DNA of 64,000 nt from Salinisphaera sp. T31B1 (GCF_040361275.1 NZ_APNH01000003.1:186001-250000), one strand, 5' to 3'. Numbered from the stretch's first letter, positions 8,687 through 20,382 are shown. Notes: generated from the sequence alone by a model not told the origin. Translations and numbers: made by a program.

Positions 8687-9544
8687 TCAATGCAGTTCAT
8701 TGTGTCGCACCAGGGTCTGTGCATATTGTTCGCGCAGCCGGGCAGCCAGCCGTTCAACCAGATAGACCGAGCGATGCTTGCCGCCGGTGCAGCCGATCGC
8801 AATCGTGACATAAGCCCGGTTTTCGCGCGCGAATTCGGGCAGCCAACGGCTCAGAAAACCGTGAATATCGTCGAGCATGGCCAAGGTGGCCGGCTGTGCG
8901 GCCAGATGTTCGGCCACCGGCGCATCGAGCCCGGTGAACGCCCGCAGTTCGGCGATCCAGTGTGGATTGGGCAGACAGCGGACGTCGAATACGAAATCCA
9001 CGGCCTGCGGCAGGCCGTACTTGAAACCGAACGACTGAAGCAGGATCGACAGCTCGCCCGAGCGGCTGGCCTCGACCCGGTTGCGGATGATGTCGCGCAG
9101 CTGGTGGATATTGGTATGGCTGGTGTCGATGTTCACATCGGCCTTGGCTGCGATCGGGGCCAGCAGGGCCCGGTCGGCACCCACCGCATCGATCAGCGAG
9201 GTATCGGCGTCGGTCAACGGATGCTTGCGACGGGTCTCGGAGTAGCGCCGGAGAATGGTTTCGTCGTCGGCATGCAGATAGATGACCTCGATATCGATGC
9301 CGCCGGCGCGCAGTTGCTCGACCCGATCGGGAAAGCCGGCGATATCGGCATGGCGCGCGCGTGCGTCGATGCCCACGGCCAGACGATCGAAGTCCAGGCC
9401 CTGGCGAGTCAGCGTTTCTGCGGACACCTCGCGCAGCAGGCCCATGGGCAGGTTGTCGATACAGTAATAGCCCAGATCCTCGAGCATGTGCAGCGCGACC
9501 GACTTGCCCGCCCCCGCCAGGCCGCTTACCACGATCAGTCGCAT
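8687..9544 (-). CDS. rapZ: RNase adapter / nucleotide-binding protein RapZ
   Basis: A 285-residue RapZ (YvcJ) family protein, same length as E. coli RapZ. The N-terminal P-loop is GLAGAGKS near residues 8-15. The C-terminal domain holds SFGFKYGLP, DVRCLPNPHW and AIGCTGGKHRSV, all family signatures. In E. coli it delivers the sRNA GlmZ to RNase E and controls glucosamine-6-phosphate synthesis. The gene overlaps the 3' end of hprK by ten bases, so translation is probably coupled. Confidence 0.95.
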   Translation of the reverse strand: MRLIVVSGLAGAGKSVALHMLEDLGYYCIDNLPMGLLREVSAETLTRQGLDFDRLAVGIDARARHADIAGFPDRVEQLRAGGIDIEVIYLHADDETILRRYSETRRKHPLTDADTSLIDAVGADRALLAPIAAKADVNIDTSHTNIHQLRDIIRNRVEASRSGELSILLQSFGFKYGLPQAVDFVFDVRCLPNPHWIAELRAFTGLDAPVAEHLAAQPATLAMLDDIHGFLSRWLPEFARENRAYVTIAIGCTGGKHRSVYLVERLAARLREQYAQTLVRHNELH

Positions 9545-10524
9545 GATGCGCTCTCCTGCATGGCTCGCTCCTGGCGGGCGGCGAACTGCTCGTCGCTGTG
9601 CTGGCCCTGCATGCGCAGCAGGTGATCGCGACAGGCGGCCTCCACGAGCACGCCCAGGTTGTGGCCGGCGGCCACGGGCAGGGTGATTTCGGGAATGGTC
9701 ACGCCCAGCAGCTGGCGGGTGGTGCGGGACCCGGTCAACCGGTCGGGCGCGTCGAGCACCCCGTTTTCCGGGCGTACCAGGCGGATGATCAGCCCCAGCT
9801 GCTTGCGACGCTTGATCGCGGCTTCGCCGAACATCGCGCGGATATTGAGAATGCCCAGCCCGCGGACCTCCAGGAAGTCCTGCAGGACCGGAGGGCAGCC
9901 GCCGTTGAGATCGTCTGGTCCGAGCAGGGCAAACTCGGGCGCATCGTCTGCAACCAGCCGATGGCCGCGGTTGATCAGCTCCAACGCCAGCTCGCTCTTG
10001 CCGACGCCGGAATCGCCGGTCAGCAGAAGCCCGATCGACAGGACCTCGAGAAAGACGCCGTGCACGGTCAGCTGGCGGGCCAGCGCACCGCCCAGGAAAT
10101 GGCGGAGCCGATAGGCCGCCCGGTGACCGCTTGCTGCGGTTTCGAATACGGCGATCCCGCTGCTGTCGAAGGCCCGGCGGATCTCTTCGCGCAGCGACTG
10201 GCCGTCGGCCACGACCACGAGTTTCGTGGCCCCGGCAGTCAGGCGCTCGATGATGTGCGCCAGCTGGCCGTCGTCGACGCCGTCGAGATAGGCGATCTCG
10301 GGCTCGCCAATGACCTGCACCTGAGGCGGATGAATAAAATTGAGATAGCCCACCATGGGCACCCGCCGTCCCGCCAGCCGGGTCGCCCCAAGGGTGGCTG
10401 CGCCGCCGGCGGCCGGCGACCATTGCAGGCCCAGCGACGCCTTGAGCCGCGTATAGACCGATTCCACCGACACGCGTCGGGTAGCCACGGATTCGTCGAA
10501 CAGATCGTCGCCGGTCGCCGGCAT
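9535..10524 (-). CDS. hprK: HPr kinase/phosphorylase
   Basis: A 329-residue HprK. It has an N-terminal domain of about 140 residues, the conserved His in TVHGVF (near 155), the P-loop LLTGDSGVGKSELALEL (near 168-184) and the HprK loop EVRGLGILNIRAMFG. It phosphorylates or dephosphorylates Ser46 of HPr. HprK occurs in Firmicutes and in part of the Proteobacteria with PTS-Ntr-like systems; E. coli lacks it. Its neighbours ptsN, rapZ and hpr are its functional partners. Confidence 0.94.
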   Translation of the reverse strand: MPATGDDLFDESVATRRVSVESVYTRLKASLGLQWSPAAGGAATLGATRLAGRRVPMVGYLNFIHPPQVQVIGEPEIAYLDGVDDGQLAHIIERLTAGATKLVVVADGQSLREEIRRAFDSSGIAVFETAASGHRAAYRLRHFLGGALARQLTVHGVFLEVLSIGLLLTGDSGVGKSELALELINRGHRLVADDAPEFALLGPDDLNGGCPPVLQDFLEVRGLGILNIRAMFGEAAIKRRKQLGLIIRLVRPENGVLDAPDRLTGSRTTRQLLGVTIPEITLPVAAGHNLGVLVEAACRDHLLRMQGQHSDEQFAARQERAMQESASCD

Positions 10525-10541
10525 GGTCAGAGGCCTTCTGG

Positions 10542-11003
10542 TCAGTCGGAGCGATCGCGGGCGATCAGGGCCCGATGCAGTGCTGCGTCGTCGGTGGCGT
10601 CGCGTAGCTCGGCCAGCGCCTGGCCCTCCGAAAAGGTCTCGGCCAGCTTGCGTAGCATGTTCAGGTGCGCCTCGGTGGATTTGTCGGGCACGATCAGGCC
10701 GAACACTAGGTCCACCGGCTGTTCGTCGTTGGATTCGAAATCAACCGGCTGGGGCAGGCGCATGAAGGCGCCGATGCATTCATCGGCGCCCTTCATGCGT
10801 GCATGCGGAATCGCCACGCCGTCGCCGATCCCGGTGCTGCCGAGTTTCTCGCGAGCGATCAGCCCGTTGAAGATCTCACCGGCAGTGAGATAGGGCGTGC
10901 CCTGAGTGAGAATTTCGGCGAGTTGCTCGAGCGCACGTTTCTTGCTCTGGACATCCTCGGCCAGCCGTACGCGCTCGGGCGCAACGATATCGGCGATATT
11001 CAT
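10542..11003 (-). CDS. ptsN: PTS nitrogen-regulatory protein EIIA-Ntr
   Basis: A 153-residue EIIA-Ntr. The phospho-His is in GVAIPHARMKG (near 67), and the C-terminus has LVFGLIVPDKSTEAHLNMLRKLAE. EIIA-Ntr accepts phosphate in the Ntr phosphorelay and regulates potassium transport and stress responses in other Proteobacteria. It lies between hpf and hprK downstream of rpoN, the classical position. Confidence 0.94.
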   Translation of the reverse strand: MNIADIVAPERVRLAEDVQSKKRALEQLAEILTQGTPYLTAGEIFNGLIAREKLGSTGIGDGVAIPHARMKGADECIGAFMRLPQPVDFESNDEQPVDLVFGLIVPDKSTEAHLNMLRKLAETFSEGQALAELRDATDDAALHRALIARDRSD

Positions 11004-11032
11004 GACGTTCCTTGATTGACGAGGCGTTGGGC

Positions 11033-11374
11033 TCAGATCTCCGTATCGATCGGTCGCGGATCGATATGACGGGCCTGACGGTTATGGTGATCCTTCGCCT
11101 TCTCCTTATGCTTGAGCGTCTGACGGTCGAGCTTGTCGACCATCGAGTCGATGGCGGCATACATATCTTCCTGGGTCGACTCGGCGTGCAGGGTGGCACC
11201 ACGGACCTGCATGGTCGCCTCGGCCTTGTGACGGAGCTTTTCGACTTCCAGTACGACCTCCGCGTCGATGACGTGATCGAAATGGCGCTCGATGCGATCC
11301 ATTTTCGTGGCCACGTACTCGCGCAGCGCTTCGGTCATGTCGACGTGATGCCCGGAGATGTTCAGATTCATCAT
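11033..11374 (-). CDS. hpf: Short-form ribosome hibernation promoting factor
   Basis: A 113-residue HPF/YfiA-type protein. It opens with MNLNISGHHVDMTEALREYV and contains ATMQVRGATLHAESTQEDMYAAIDSMVDKLDRQ, the beta-alpha-beta core that binds the 30S decoding region. It lacks the long C-terminal dimerisation domain, so it should be the short form used with RMF in gammaproteobacteria. Two ATG codons stand in tandem; either could be used. It is the first gene after rpoN in the chain. Confidence 0.92.
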   Translation of the reverse strand: MMNLNISGHHVDMTEALREYVATKMDRIERHFDHVIDAEVVLEVEKLRHKAEATMQVRGATLHAESTQEDMYAAIDSMVDKLDRQTLKHKEKAKDHHNRQARHIDPRPIDTEI

Positions 11375-11421
11375 GTGCTCCTAGTCGGCTCTTGGGAAAA
11401 CACTCGGATGGCGGGTCGCCT

Positions 11422-12879
11422 TCAGCTGGCCTGGCGTCGTCGTTCGTGCGAGGGCGCGATCGAAAGCGCTTCGCGGTACTTGGCAACGGTCCGGCGGGCG
11501 ACCTTGATGCCGTTGTCCAGCAGCAGCTCGGCGAGCTTGCTGTCGGACAGCGGTTTGGCGGCGGACTCCGCGGCGACCATTCGCTTGATCATTGCCTGGA
11601 TGGCAGTGGCCGAAGCGGCGCCGCCGTCGGTGGTCGATACGTGGCTCGAGAAGAAATACTTGAGCTCGAAGATGCCACGCGGGGTCTGCATATACTTGTT
11701 CGCGGTGGCGCGCGAGACCGTGGACTCGTGAATCTCCAGCGCCTCGGCGACATCGCGCAACACCAATGGCTTCATCGCCTCTTCGCCGTATTCGAGAAAC
11801 GCACGCTGCGCCTCGACGATCGTCTGGGCGACCTGTAGCAACGTGTCGTTACGCGATTTCAAGCTGTTCAGGAAGAATCGTGCCTCCTGCAGATGCGACT
11901 TGAGCGTGGTCTGGTCGGCCGATTTGTCGGCGCGCTTGATCAGGGCCAGGTACTGGCTGTTGATCCGCAGCCTCGGTGCGATCTCGGCGTTGAGAGAGAC
12001 CTGCCAGCGCGAGGCCTGCCGGGTCACAAAGACCTCTGGCACCACATAGTTCGATTCGTGGTCGGAGAAGGCTTCGCCCGGATGGGGCTGAAGCGTCTGG
12101 ATCAGCGCGATTGCGTTGTCCAGCGTTTCGGGGGTGACGTCCAGCCGGCGCGCCAGTGCCGTGCGGTCGCGCGAGGTCAGGCATTCGAGCGCTTCCTTGT
12201 CGACGATCCGCAAGGCCAGTGTCCGGCCCGGCGTGTCGCTGGGCATCTGACGCAGCTGGATACCCAGGCATTCGGCCAGCCCGCGAGCGGCCACCCCGGG
12301 GGGGTCGAACTGCTGGATGGCACCGAGTACGGTCTGAATATGCGCCGCGTCGGTGTCGTACTCGGCGGCCAGACGTGTTTCCAGATCCGGCCAGTCATCG
12401 AGCAGGCCGTGTTCGTTGATGGCATCGATCAGGTGCGCGGCGATCTCGCGCTCGGCGCTGTTGAACGGATGCATGTCCGCCTGCCAGCTCAGGTGCGCGT
12501 GCAGGTCGGGCGTGCTGGTGAGATTGGCCTGGCGATAGTCCCAGTAGTCGTCGTCTTCGCTTGAAGGCGCCGGCGCCGGGGCGGCACTGCCCGAATAGAT
12601 GTCGTTCCAGTCGGCGTCGACCGGCAGGTTTTCGGGGATCTCGCTGTCGGTACCGGCGGCCGTCTCGGCGGTGCTGCGTTCCAGCGAGGCTTCGCGTTTG
12701 TCGGCGGTCTCGACTTCTCCGTGGCCATCGTCGGCTTCGAGCATGACGTTGGACTCGAGCGCCTCCTGAATCTCGGTTTTCAGGTCCAGCGTCGACAGCT
12801 GCAGCATGCGGATCGCCTGCTGCAGCGCAGGCGTCATGGTCAGACTCTGCGACAGATTGAGATTCAGCGATTGCTTCAT
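11422..12879 (-). CDS. rpoN: RNA polymerase sigma-54 factor
   Basis: A 485-residue sigma-54. Region I at the N-terminus is Gln/Leu-rich ([20 protein letters not shown]). An acidic region II follows (about 50-115). The core-binding and DNA-binding parts end in the RpoN box [10 protein letters not shown] near 461-470. It serves enhancer-binding proteins such as the GlrR-like regulator at the left edge. The start ATG overlaps the stop of lptB (ATGA), tying it to the LPS export operon. Confidence 0.96.
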   Translation of the reverse strand: MKQSLNLNLSQSLTMTPALQQAIRMLQLSTLDLKTEIQEALESNVMLEADDGHGEVETADKREASLERSTAETAAGTDSEIPENLPVDADWNDIYSGSAAPAPAPSSEDDDYWDYRQANLTSTPDLHAHLSWQADMHPFNSAEREIAAHLIDAINEHGLLDDWPDLETRLAAEYDTDAAHIQTVLGAIQQFDPPGVAARGLAECLGIQLRQMPSDTPGRTLALRIVDKEALECLTSRDRTALARRLDVTPETLDNAIALIQTLQPHPGEAFSDHESNYVVPEVFVTRQASRWQVSLNAEIAPRLRINSQYLALIKRADKSADQTTLKSHLQEARFFLNSLKSRNDTLLQVAQTIVEAQRAFLEYGEEAMKPLVLRDVAEALEIHESTVSRATANKYMQTPRGIFELKYFFSSHVSTTDGGAASATAIQAMIKRMVAAESAAKPLSDSKLAELLLDNGIKVARRTVAKYREALSIAPSHERRRQAS

Positions 12880-13646
12880 AAGCGGAAATCCTCGCCGAGA
12901 TAGACTTCGCGCACCTTGCGATCGGCGAGGATCGTCTCGCCGGTGCCTTCGGCAATCACCCGGCCTTCGCTGAGAATATAGGCCCGCTCGCAGATGCCGA
13001 GCGTTTCGCGCACGTTGTGATCGGTGATCAGTACGCCGATGCCGCGGTTCTGCAGGTGCCGGATGATGCCGCGGATGTCGCCGATCGAGATTGGATCGAT
13101 GCCCGCAAAGGGTTCGTCCAGCAGCATGAAGCGCGGCTCGGCGGCCAGCGCGCGGGCAATCTCGACACGACGGCGTTCGCCGCCCGACAGATTCAGGCCC
13201 TTGGAATCGGCGATATGGCCGATCGATAGTTCGTCGAGCAGGTTGGTCAGTTCGCGCGCCACGCCGGCCCGGTCGAGATCGCGACGTAGTTGCAGGATCG
13301 CGCGAATGTTATCGGCCACCGACAGCTTTCGAAAGACCGAGGCCTCCTGTGGCAGATAGCCGATTCCCAGGCGGGCACGCCGGTGCATGGGCAGGCCGAC
13401 GAGATTGGACTCGCCCAGCGTGATCCGCCCGTGATCGGGCGTGACCAGTCCGACGATCATGTAGAACGAGGTCGTCTTGCCGGCGCCGTTCGGCCCCAGC
13501 AGGCCCACGACTTCGCCCTGGCCGACCGAGACGCTGACATCGGCGACGACATCGCGCCCGCGATAGCGTTTGCTCAGATTCTCGGCGACCAGGCGCTGGC
13601 CCGGCGCCGGGCCGGATTGCGGCCGCGCGGTCGCAGTCGCGCTCAT
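12876..13646 (-). CDS. lptB: LPS export ABC ATPase LptB
   Basis: A 256-residue ABC ATPase with Walker [10 protein letters not shown], the Q-loop PQEASVF, signature LSGGERRR, Walker [14 protein letters not shown] and the switch His in ITDHNVRE, all LptB-typical. It powers extraction of LPS from the inner membrane with LptF and LptG, which are encoded far away in this window (50105-52218). It overlaps lptA upstream and rpoN downstream by four bases each. The N-terminus is about 15 residues longer than in E. coli. Confidence 0.96.
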   Translation of the reverse strand: MSATATARPQSGPAPGQRLVAENLSKRYRGRDVVADVSVSVGQGEVVGLLGPNGAGKTTSFYMIVGLVTPDHGRITLGESNLVGLPMHRRARLGIGYLPQEASVFRKLSVADNIRAILQLRRDLDRAGVARELTNLLDELSIGHIADSKGLNLSGGERRRVEIARALAAEPRFMLLDEPFAGIDPISIGDIRGIIRHLQNRGIGVLITDHNVRETLGICERAYILSEGRVIAEGTGETILADRKVREVYLGEDFRL

Positions 13647-14194
13647 GACGGGTTGTCCGACTTCGGCTGGATGGTGATGCGTACCCGGCCGCCATCGCCG
13701 CTGCCGCCGCCTTCGGCCTGGGTCCGTTCGGTATCGAGATTGTGACGGATCACCTGACCGTTGACCTCGTCGCCACCGCGTTTGACCACCGCATCGCCGC
13801 GCAGAACGACCGTCGACTGGTTGTTGACGTACTCGATCTGGTTGGAATGGCCGGTCACGACATCATTGCCGTCGCGATCGGGCTGCTTGTCCAGATGTGC
13901 AGGCGAGCCGGTCAACACCGCCTTGACGTTCCCGCGGTCGTTGATCCGGGTGATGACCAGCCGATCGCCGGTGAGCGTCAGGCCGCCGCGCTTGAGCACG
14001 ACATTGCCGGTGTAGGTGCTCGTACCGCTCTGCTGTGAGAGATCGGCGTTGTTGGATTCGATCCGAATCGGCAAGGCCTGCTGCTGGGCGAATGCGCCCG
14101 TGCAGGCTATCAACAGCGCCAGTCCGCAGCCGAGCGCGCTCAGGCGGCGGGTACGGGCGGCCGGAGACTTAAGGCGTGTAGGTGACTTGTACAT
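13643..14194 (-). CDS. lptA: LPS periplasmic bridge protein LptA
   Basis: A 183-residue protein with a signal peptide ending near AFAQQ (about residue 36-38) and an OstA/LptA jellyroll domain: [52 protein letters not shown]. LptA polymerises into the periplasmic bridge carrying LPS to LptDE. Its start lies 26 bases inside lptC, and its stop overlaps lptB, so the three lpt genes are one unit. Confidence 0.93.
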   Translation of the reverse strand: MYKSPTRLKSPAARTRRLSALGCGLALLIACTGAFAQQQALPIRIESNNADLSQQSGTSTYTGNVVLKRGGLTLTGDRLVITRINDRGNVKAVLTGSPAHLDKQPDRDGNDVVTGHSNQIEYVNNQSTVVLRGDAVVKRGGDEVNGQVIRHNLDTERTQAEGGGSGDGGRVRITIQPKSDNPS

Positions 14195-14720
14195 TCTCGA
14201 GCAATCTCAGCTTGTCGGTTTTCAGATCGACTTCCATGCCGTCGCCCTCGACCCGGCGGCCCGGCTGGACCGCGGTCACGTGTGCCTTGGTATCGATCCG
14301 GTCCGCGTCGGGGCGAACCCAGGCGTTATCCGTGTTGATCCTGACGACCGGGCCGTCTGGCCGCGGGTGTCGGCCTTCGACCCCTCCGTACAGGTAGATA
14401 TCGCGTTTGCCCGGCGGCACTCGGCCCTTGGCTGCGGTCACGTCCCAGTATGTCTGTGTGCCTGCAAGATAGTGTACGTCAATATCCGTCAGCCGAGCCG
14501 AGTCGTCCGGGAAGTGCAGGGTCTCGCCGAGGGTCATGCGATAGGCAAGCCCGCCCTGGTCGTCCATCTGGCGAACCACCGCATCGGTCATGTAGTAGTC
14601 GCTGTTGTCGGGCGTGACCAGGCGCGGCTGGGCAGGGCTGCCGATCTCGGGCCGGTCGAGGGTCCGAAGGCCCAGCACGAGCCCGGCGATTACCAGAAGG
14701 CCAGCGATGACGCGAAGCAC
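14169..14720 (-). CDS. lptC: LPS export protein LptC
   Basis: A 183-residue bitopic protein: one N-terminal membrane helix (about residues 2-20, LRVIAGLLVIAGLVLG) and a periplasmic LptC domain. It receives LPS from LptBFG and passes it to LptA. I place the start at the GTG at 14720, with AGGG six to seven bases upstream; the longer frame runs back into kdsC and has no family character. Eight bases separate it from kdsC. Confidence 0.88.
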   Translation of the reverse strand: MLRVIAGLLVIAGLVLGLRTLDRPEIGSPAQPRLVTPDNSDYYMTDAVVRQMDDQGGLAYRMTLGETLHFPDDSARLTDIDVHYLAGTQTYWDVTAAKGRVPPGKRDIYLYGGVEGRHPRPDGPVVRINTDNAWVRPDADRIDTKAHVTAVQPGRRVEGDGMEVDLKTDKLRLLENVQVTYTP

Positions 14721-14728
14721 GGCCGACC

Positions 14729-15262
14729 CTAGTGTACGTCGCGTGCGGCGATGATCAGCTCGCAGGCCTCGCGCACGGCCCCTTCGCCACCCTTGTGGCG
14801 GCTGACCCAGTGCGCGGCGTCGATCACGTCGTCGACCGCATCGGCCACGCACAGGGCCAGCCCGGCCTGGCGCATGAGGGCCAGGTCGGGCAGATCGTCG
14901 CCCATGACGGCGGCCTGTTCTGCGGTGATCTCGAGCTCGGCAAGCAGCGCGTCGAAATCAAGCTGCTTGTCGTGACTGTCGAGATAGACATAGTCCACGC
15001 CGAGCTCGTTGAGCCGGGCGGCCACTGCGGGCGACGGACGGCCGCTGATGGCCGCCACGGCCACGCCAGCGGCCTGAAGGCGCTTGATCCCCAGCCCGTC
15101 GCGTACGTGCATGGTCTTGATCTCGTCGCCGTGGTTGTAGAGGTAGAGCTTGCCGTCGGTCATCACGCCGTCGACGTCGAACACGGCTACCCGGATCGTG
15201 GCGGCTCGGCGGTTGAGCTCAGCGGCAGACAGGGTATGGCTGGGGGAGTCGGTTGGGGTCAT
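14729..15262 (-). CDS. kdsC: KDO-8-phosphate phosphatase KdsC
   Basis: A 177-residue C0-type HAD phosphatase. The catalytic FDVDGVMTDG lies near residues 28-37, motif II includes AISGRPSPAV, and MGDDLPDLALM supplies the Mg-binding acidic pair. It converts KDO-8-phosphate to KDO for LPS inner core synthesis. The ATG at 15262 overlaps the kdsD stop (ATGA). About 20 residues precede the HAD core. Confidence 0.94.
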   Translation of the reverse strand: MTPTDSPSHTLSAAELNRRAATIRVAVFDVDGVMTDGKLYLYNHGDEIKTMHVRDGLGIKRLQAAGVAVAAISGRPSPAVAARLNELGVDYVYLDSHDKQLDFDALLAELEITAEQAAVMGDDLPDLALMRQAGLALCVADAVDDVIDAAHWVSRHKGGEGAVREACELIIAARDVH

Positions 15263-16236
15263 ATCACACCTGCGCGCAGCAGATCCTGCATGTTGAGAGC
15301 GCCCACCGGGCGGCCATCGTGGTCGACCACCATCAGCGCGCCGCCACCGATCCGGTGGGTCTGTAACAGCCGGACCGCCTCGGCGGCGAGCATGTCGGCG
15401 GTCACGGTCTTGGGGCCTCGGGTCATGTAATCGGCGATGCCGGCCTGTTTGATATCGATATCGTAATCCAGTGTGCGGCGCAGGTCGCCGTCGGTAAACA
15501 GCCCCGCCAGTCGGCCACGCGCGTCGACCACGCCGGTCATGCCCAGCCCCTTGGCGGTCATCTCCAGCAGTGCGTCGCGCAGACCGGCATCGACTGAAAC
15601 CAGCGGTAGCTGGTCGCCGGTATGCATGACGTCGGCCACGGTCAGCAACAGCCGGCGGCCCAGGCTGCCGCCCGGGTGCGATCGAGCGAAATCCTCGGCG
15701 GTGAAGTGGCGAGCTTCCAGCAAGGCAACCGCGAGCGCATCGCCCATGGCCAGCGCGGTGGTGGTTGAGGCAGTGGGCGCCAGTTCCAGCGGGCAGGCCT
15801 CGATTTCGACCGAGACATCCAGATGCACGTCGGCGCGGCGTGCCAGCGTCGAAGCCGGGTTGCCGGTCATTGCGACCAGAGGCACACCCATGCGCTTGAT
15901 CAAAGGCAGGATGGTCAGCACCTCCGCGGTCTCGCCGGAGTAGGACAGGGCGAGCACCACGTCGTCGGCAGTGATCATGCCCAGGTCGCCGTGGCTGGCT
16001 TCGCCTGGGTGCACGAAGAAAGCGGGTGTGCCGGTCGAGGCGAGGGTCGCCGCGATCTTGCCGGCGATATGGCCGGATTTGCCCATGCCGGTGACCACCA
16101 CGCGGGCACGGCAATCCAGTATGCATTCGGCGGCCGCCGAGAATTGACCGTCGATACGATTTTCCAGCGCGGCCACGGCCGCGGCTTCTATAGCGATCAC
16201 TCGGCGCGCGGCGCCGACCAGTTCTGCGGTATCCAT
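15259..16236 (-). CDS. kdsD: Arabinose-5-phosphate isomerase KdsD
   Basis: A 325-residue KpsF/GutQ-family enzyme: SIS domain (about 40-175, VVVTGMGKSGHIAGKIAATLASTGTPAFF, SYSGETAE) followed by a CBS pair (about 205-320). It makes arabinose-5-phosphate from ribulose-5-phosphate, the first step of KDO synthesis. It heads the long minus-strand chain that runs through kdsC and lptCAB to rpoN and the PTS genes. Confidence 0.95.
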   Translation of the reverse strand: MDTAELVGAARRVIAIEAAAVAALENRIDGQFSAAAECILDCRARVVVTGMGKSGHIAGKIAATLASTGTPAFFVHPGEASHGDLGMITADDVVLALSYSGETAEVLTILPLIKRMGVPLVAMTGNPASTLARRADVHLDVSVEIEACPLELAPTASTTTALAMGDALAVALLEARHFTAEDFARSHPGGSLGRRLLLTVADVMHTGDQLPLVSVDAGLRDALLEMTAKGLGMTGVVDARGRLAGLFTDGDLRRTLDYDIDIKQAGIADYMTRGPKTVTADMLAAEAVRLLQTHRIGGGALMVVDHDGRPVGALNMQDLLRAGVI

Positions 16237-16382
16237 GGGGCCAGTCTAGCGCACGCAGCCACGCCAAGCGGCTGGCGCGACAGCATTTCGCCGCCGTGCA
16301 TCGCCGTCGAAGTCACTGCCAAATGCATATATTGCGCCAGGTCGTATAATGCGCGCCCTTTCTTCGAGCGGCGGATCTTCCA
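16237..16382. promoter_or_regulatory. Divergent promoter region between kdsD and the ABC exporter
   Basis: A 146-base divergent gap. On the plus strand a perfect TATAAT lies at 16345-16350, about 33 bases before the ABC ATPase start; no good -35 is visible at 16-18 bases upstream, so the promoter may need help or use another element. The kdsD side shows no clear promoter by eye. Confidence 0.5.
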
Positions 16383-17309
16383 ATGAGCGATATCGCGATC
16401 TCGATCGATCATGTCGACAAGCGCTATGCCAGCACGCACGCGCTCAAGGATGTCAGTTTCGATATCCGACGCGGCGAATATTTCGGACTACTCGGGCCCA
16501 ACGGCGCGGGCAAATCGACGCTGATCTCGATCATCGCCGGGCTGACACATGCCAGCTCCGGTTCGGTGGCCGTACTCGGGCACGACGTACGCGCGGATTT
16601 CCGGGCCGCGCGGCGGGCGCTGGGCGTCGTGCCGCAGGAGCTGGTCTATGACCCGTTCTTCCCGGTCCGCGAGATGCTGCGTATTCAGGCCGGCTACTTC
16701 GGCTGTGGGCGCGAGGTCTGGCCCTGGATCGACGAACTGCTGGAACGGCTCGATCTGACCGACAAGGCCAATCAATCGATGCGTGCGCTCTCGGGCGGCA
16801 TGAAACGGCGTGTGCTTATCGCTCAGGCGCTGGTGCACAAGCCCGACGTGGTGATACTCGACGAGCCCACCGCGGGCGTGGATGTCGAACTGCGGCGCAC
16901 CCTCTGGCATTTCACCCGTGATCTCAACGACGCCGGACATACGATTGTGCTGACGACGCACTATCTGGAAGAAGCTGAAGAGCTGTGCGATCGCATCGCG
17001 ATTCTCAATCACGGCTCACTGGACGTGCTCGAGGAAAAGCGGGCGTTGCTGGGGCGCCATCCGTATCGCTTTCTGTCGCTGCAGTTGTCCGGCGACGGCG
17101 GGCCGCTGCCCGCCGAGATCGAGGCGCTGGTCGAGGATCGCCACGAAGATACGCTCGAACTCAAGCTCGAACAGGGCCGCCACTTCATCGCCGACGTCAT
17201 GGAGGGCATCCGCGATGCCGGCTATCGCATTCAGGACGTGAAGACCCGCGAACCACATCTGGAGGATATCTTCATGGAGCTGACTTCCGACAAGGGAGCC
17301 GCGGCATGA
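16383..17309 (+). CDS. ABC transporter ATP-binding protein, YadG-like
   Basis: A 308-residue ABC ATPase: Walker A GPNGAGKST near residues 39-47, signature LSGGMKRR near 138, Walker B VVILDEPTAGVD, and a His switch in LTTHYLEE. The C-terminal 80 residues form the extra domain usual in ABC-2 exporters. It overlaps the permease gene by four bases and resembles the E. coli YadG/YadH pair. The substrate is unknown. Confidence 0.9.
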   Translation: MSDIAISIDHVDKRYASTHALKDVSFDIRRGEYFGLLGPNGAGKSTLISIIAGLTHASSGSVAVLGHDVRADFRAARRALGVVPQELVYDPFFPVREMLRIQAGYFGCGREVWPWIDELLERLDLTDKANQSMRALSGGMKRRVLIAQALVHKPDVVILDEPTAGVDVELRRTLWHFTRDLNDAGHTIVLTTHYLEEAEELCDRIAILNHGSLDVLEEKRALLGRHPYRFLSLQLSGDGGPLPAEIEALVEDRHEDTLELKLEQGRHFIADVMEGIRDAGYRIQDVKTREPHLEDIFMELTSDKGAAA

Positions 17310-18061
17310 ACTGGCAGGGCTGCTTCACGCTGTTCGTCAAGGAAGTCCGGCGCTTCTACAGTGTCATTCTGCAAACGGTGGGGGCGCCGGTGGTCACCGC
17401 CTTGCTCTACATGGTGGTGTTCGGCCAGGTGCTGCAGGGCCAGACCATCCAGGGTGTCCCGTCGTCGGCGTTTTTGGTGCCGGGGCTGATGATGATGAGC
17501 ATCATCCAGAATTCGTTTGCCAACACCTCGTCGTCGATCACCCAATCCAAGGTGATGGGTAATCTGGTGTTCTTACTGATGACGCCGCTGTCCGCGTTCG
17601 AGATCTATCTGGCCTATATCGGGGCATCGTTGTTGCGGGCCACGCTCGTGGCCAGCGTGCTCTACGGCGTGACCGCGCTGTTCGTGCACGTGCCGATCCA
17701 TCATCCGTTGCTGGTGATCGTGATGCTGCTGCTGTCCGGCGGCACGCTCGCCGTACTGGGCATGATCGCCGGCATCGTTGCCAGCAAGTTCGATCATCTG
17801 GCGGCGTTCCAGAATTTCTTCATCATGCCGTTGTCGTTTCTCTCCGGCGTGTTCTACTCGATTCATTCACTGCCGGAGTTCTGGCAGAAAGCCTCGCACT
17901 TCAACCCCGTGTTCTACATGATCGACGGGTTCCGTCAGGGCTTTTTCGGGGTGGGTGATTCCAATCCGACCATCAGCGTACTGGTCGCTGCGCTCGTATT
18001 CGCGCTGGTATCGGCGCTGTGCATCGGCATGTTGTCGCGCGGCTACAAGATACGCGGGTAG
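17306..18061 (+). CDS. ABC-2 type permease, YadH-like
   Basis: A 251-residue integral membrane protein with about six hydrophobic segments and the ABC-2 signature region near the C-terminus (FIMPLSFLSGVFYSIHSLP, FNPVFYMIDGFRQGFFG). ATG at 17306 overlaps the ATPase stop. It should form the membrane part of an exporter with the upstream ATPase. It lies directly before ibaG-murA, where many gammaproteobacteria carry the mla lipid-transport genes; here an ABC-2 exporter takes that place. Confidence 0.9.
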   Translation: MNWQGCFTLFVKEVRRFYSVILQTVGAPVVTALLYMVVFGQVLQGQTIQGVPSSAFLVPGLMMMSIIQNSFANTSSSITQSKVMGNLVFLLMTPLSAFEIYLAYIGASLLRATLVASVLYGVTALFVHVPIHHPLLVIVMLLLSGGTLAVLGMIAGIVASKFDHLAAFQNFFIMPLSFLSGVFYSIHSLPEFWQKASHFNPVFYMIDGFRQGFFGVGDSNPTISVLVAALVFALVSALCIGMLSRGYKIRG

Positions 18062-18127
18062 CCGGGTGCGCCGGTCGCCGCCCGGCTCGTGCTAGCATTT
18101 CGCGCCAGTTTCGAACGAACCGACATC

Positions 18128-18367
18128 ATGTACAGCGCCGACGCCATACGCGAACTCATACAGGACGGACTGCCCGACGCTCGTGTCGAGGTCATGGGCG
18201 ACGATGGCCAGCACTTTGCTGCCCGCGTGATCAGCGCAAGCTTCGTGGGCAAGGGGATCGTGGAGCAGCACCGCATGGTCTATGCGACGCTGGGCGAACG
18301 CATGGGGGGCGAGATCCATGCACTGTCGCTCAAGACAATGACCCCCGAACAGGCCGGCCTGGTCTGA
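18128..18367 (+). CDS. ibaG: BolA-family protein IbaG
   Basis: A 79-residue BolA/IbaG protein. It contains the class-typical VEVMGDDGQHFAARVIS near residues 21-37 and VEQHRMVYATLGERMGGEIHALSLKTMTP, with the invariant His near residue 54. BolA proteins partner with monothiol glutaredoxins in Fe-S handling; IbaG is typically encoded just before murA, as here. The start at 18128 puts homology at the N-terminus. Confidence 0.92.
   Translation: MYSADAIRELIQDGLPDARVEVMGDDGQHFAARVISASFVGKGIVEQHRMVYATLGERMGGEIHALSLKTMTPEQAGLV

Positions 18368-20378
<2,011 letters not shown>

Positions 20379-20382
<4 letters not shown>

Noticed and set aside
9545-10423. An N-terminal extension of the rapZ frame
   Set aside because: The extension overlaps hprK in another frame, is Arg/Gly-rich, and rapZ homology starts exactly at the ATG at 9544.
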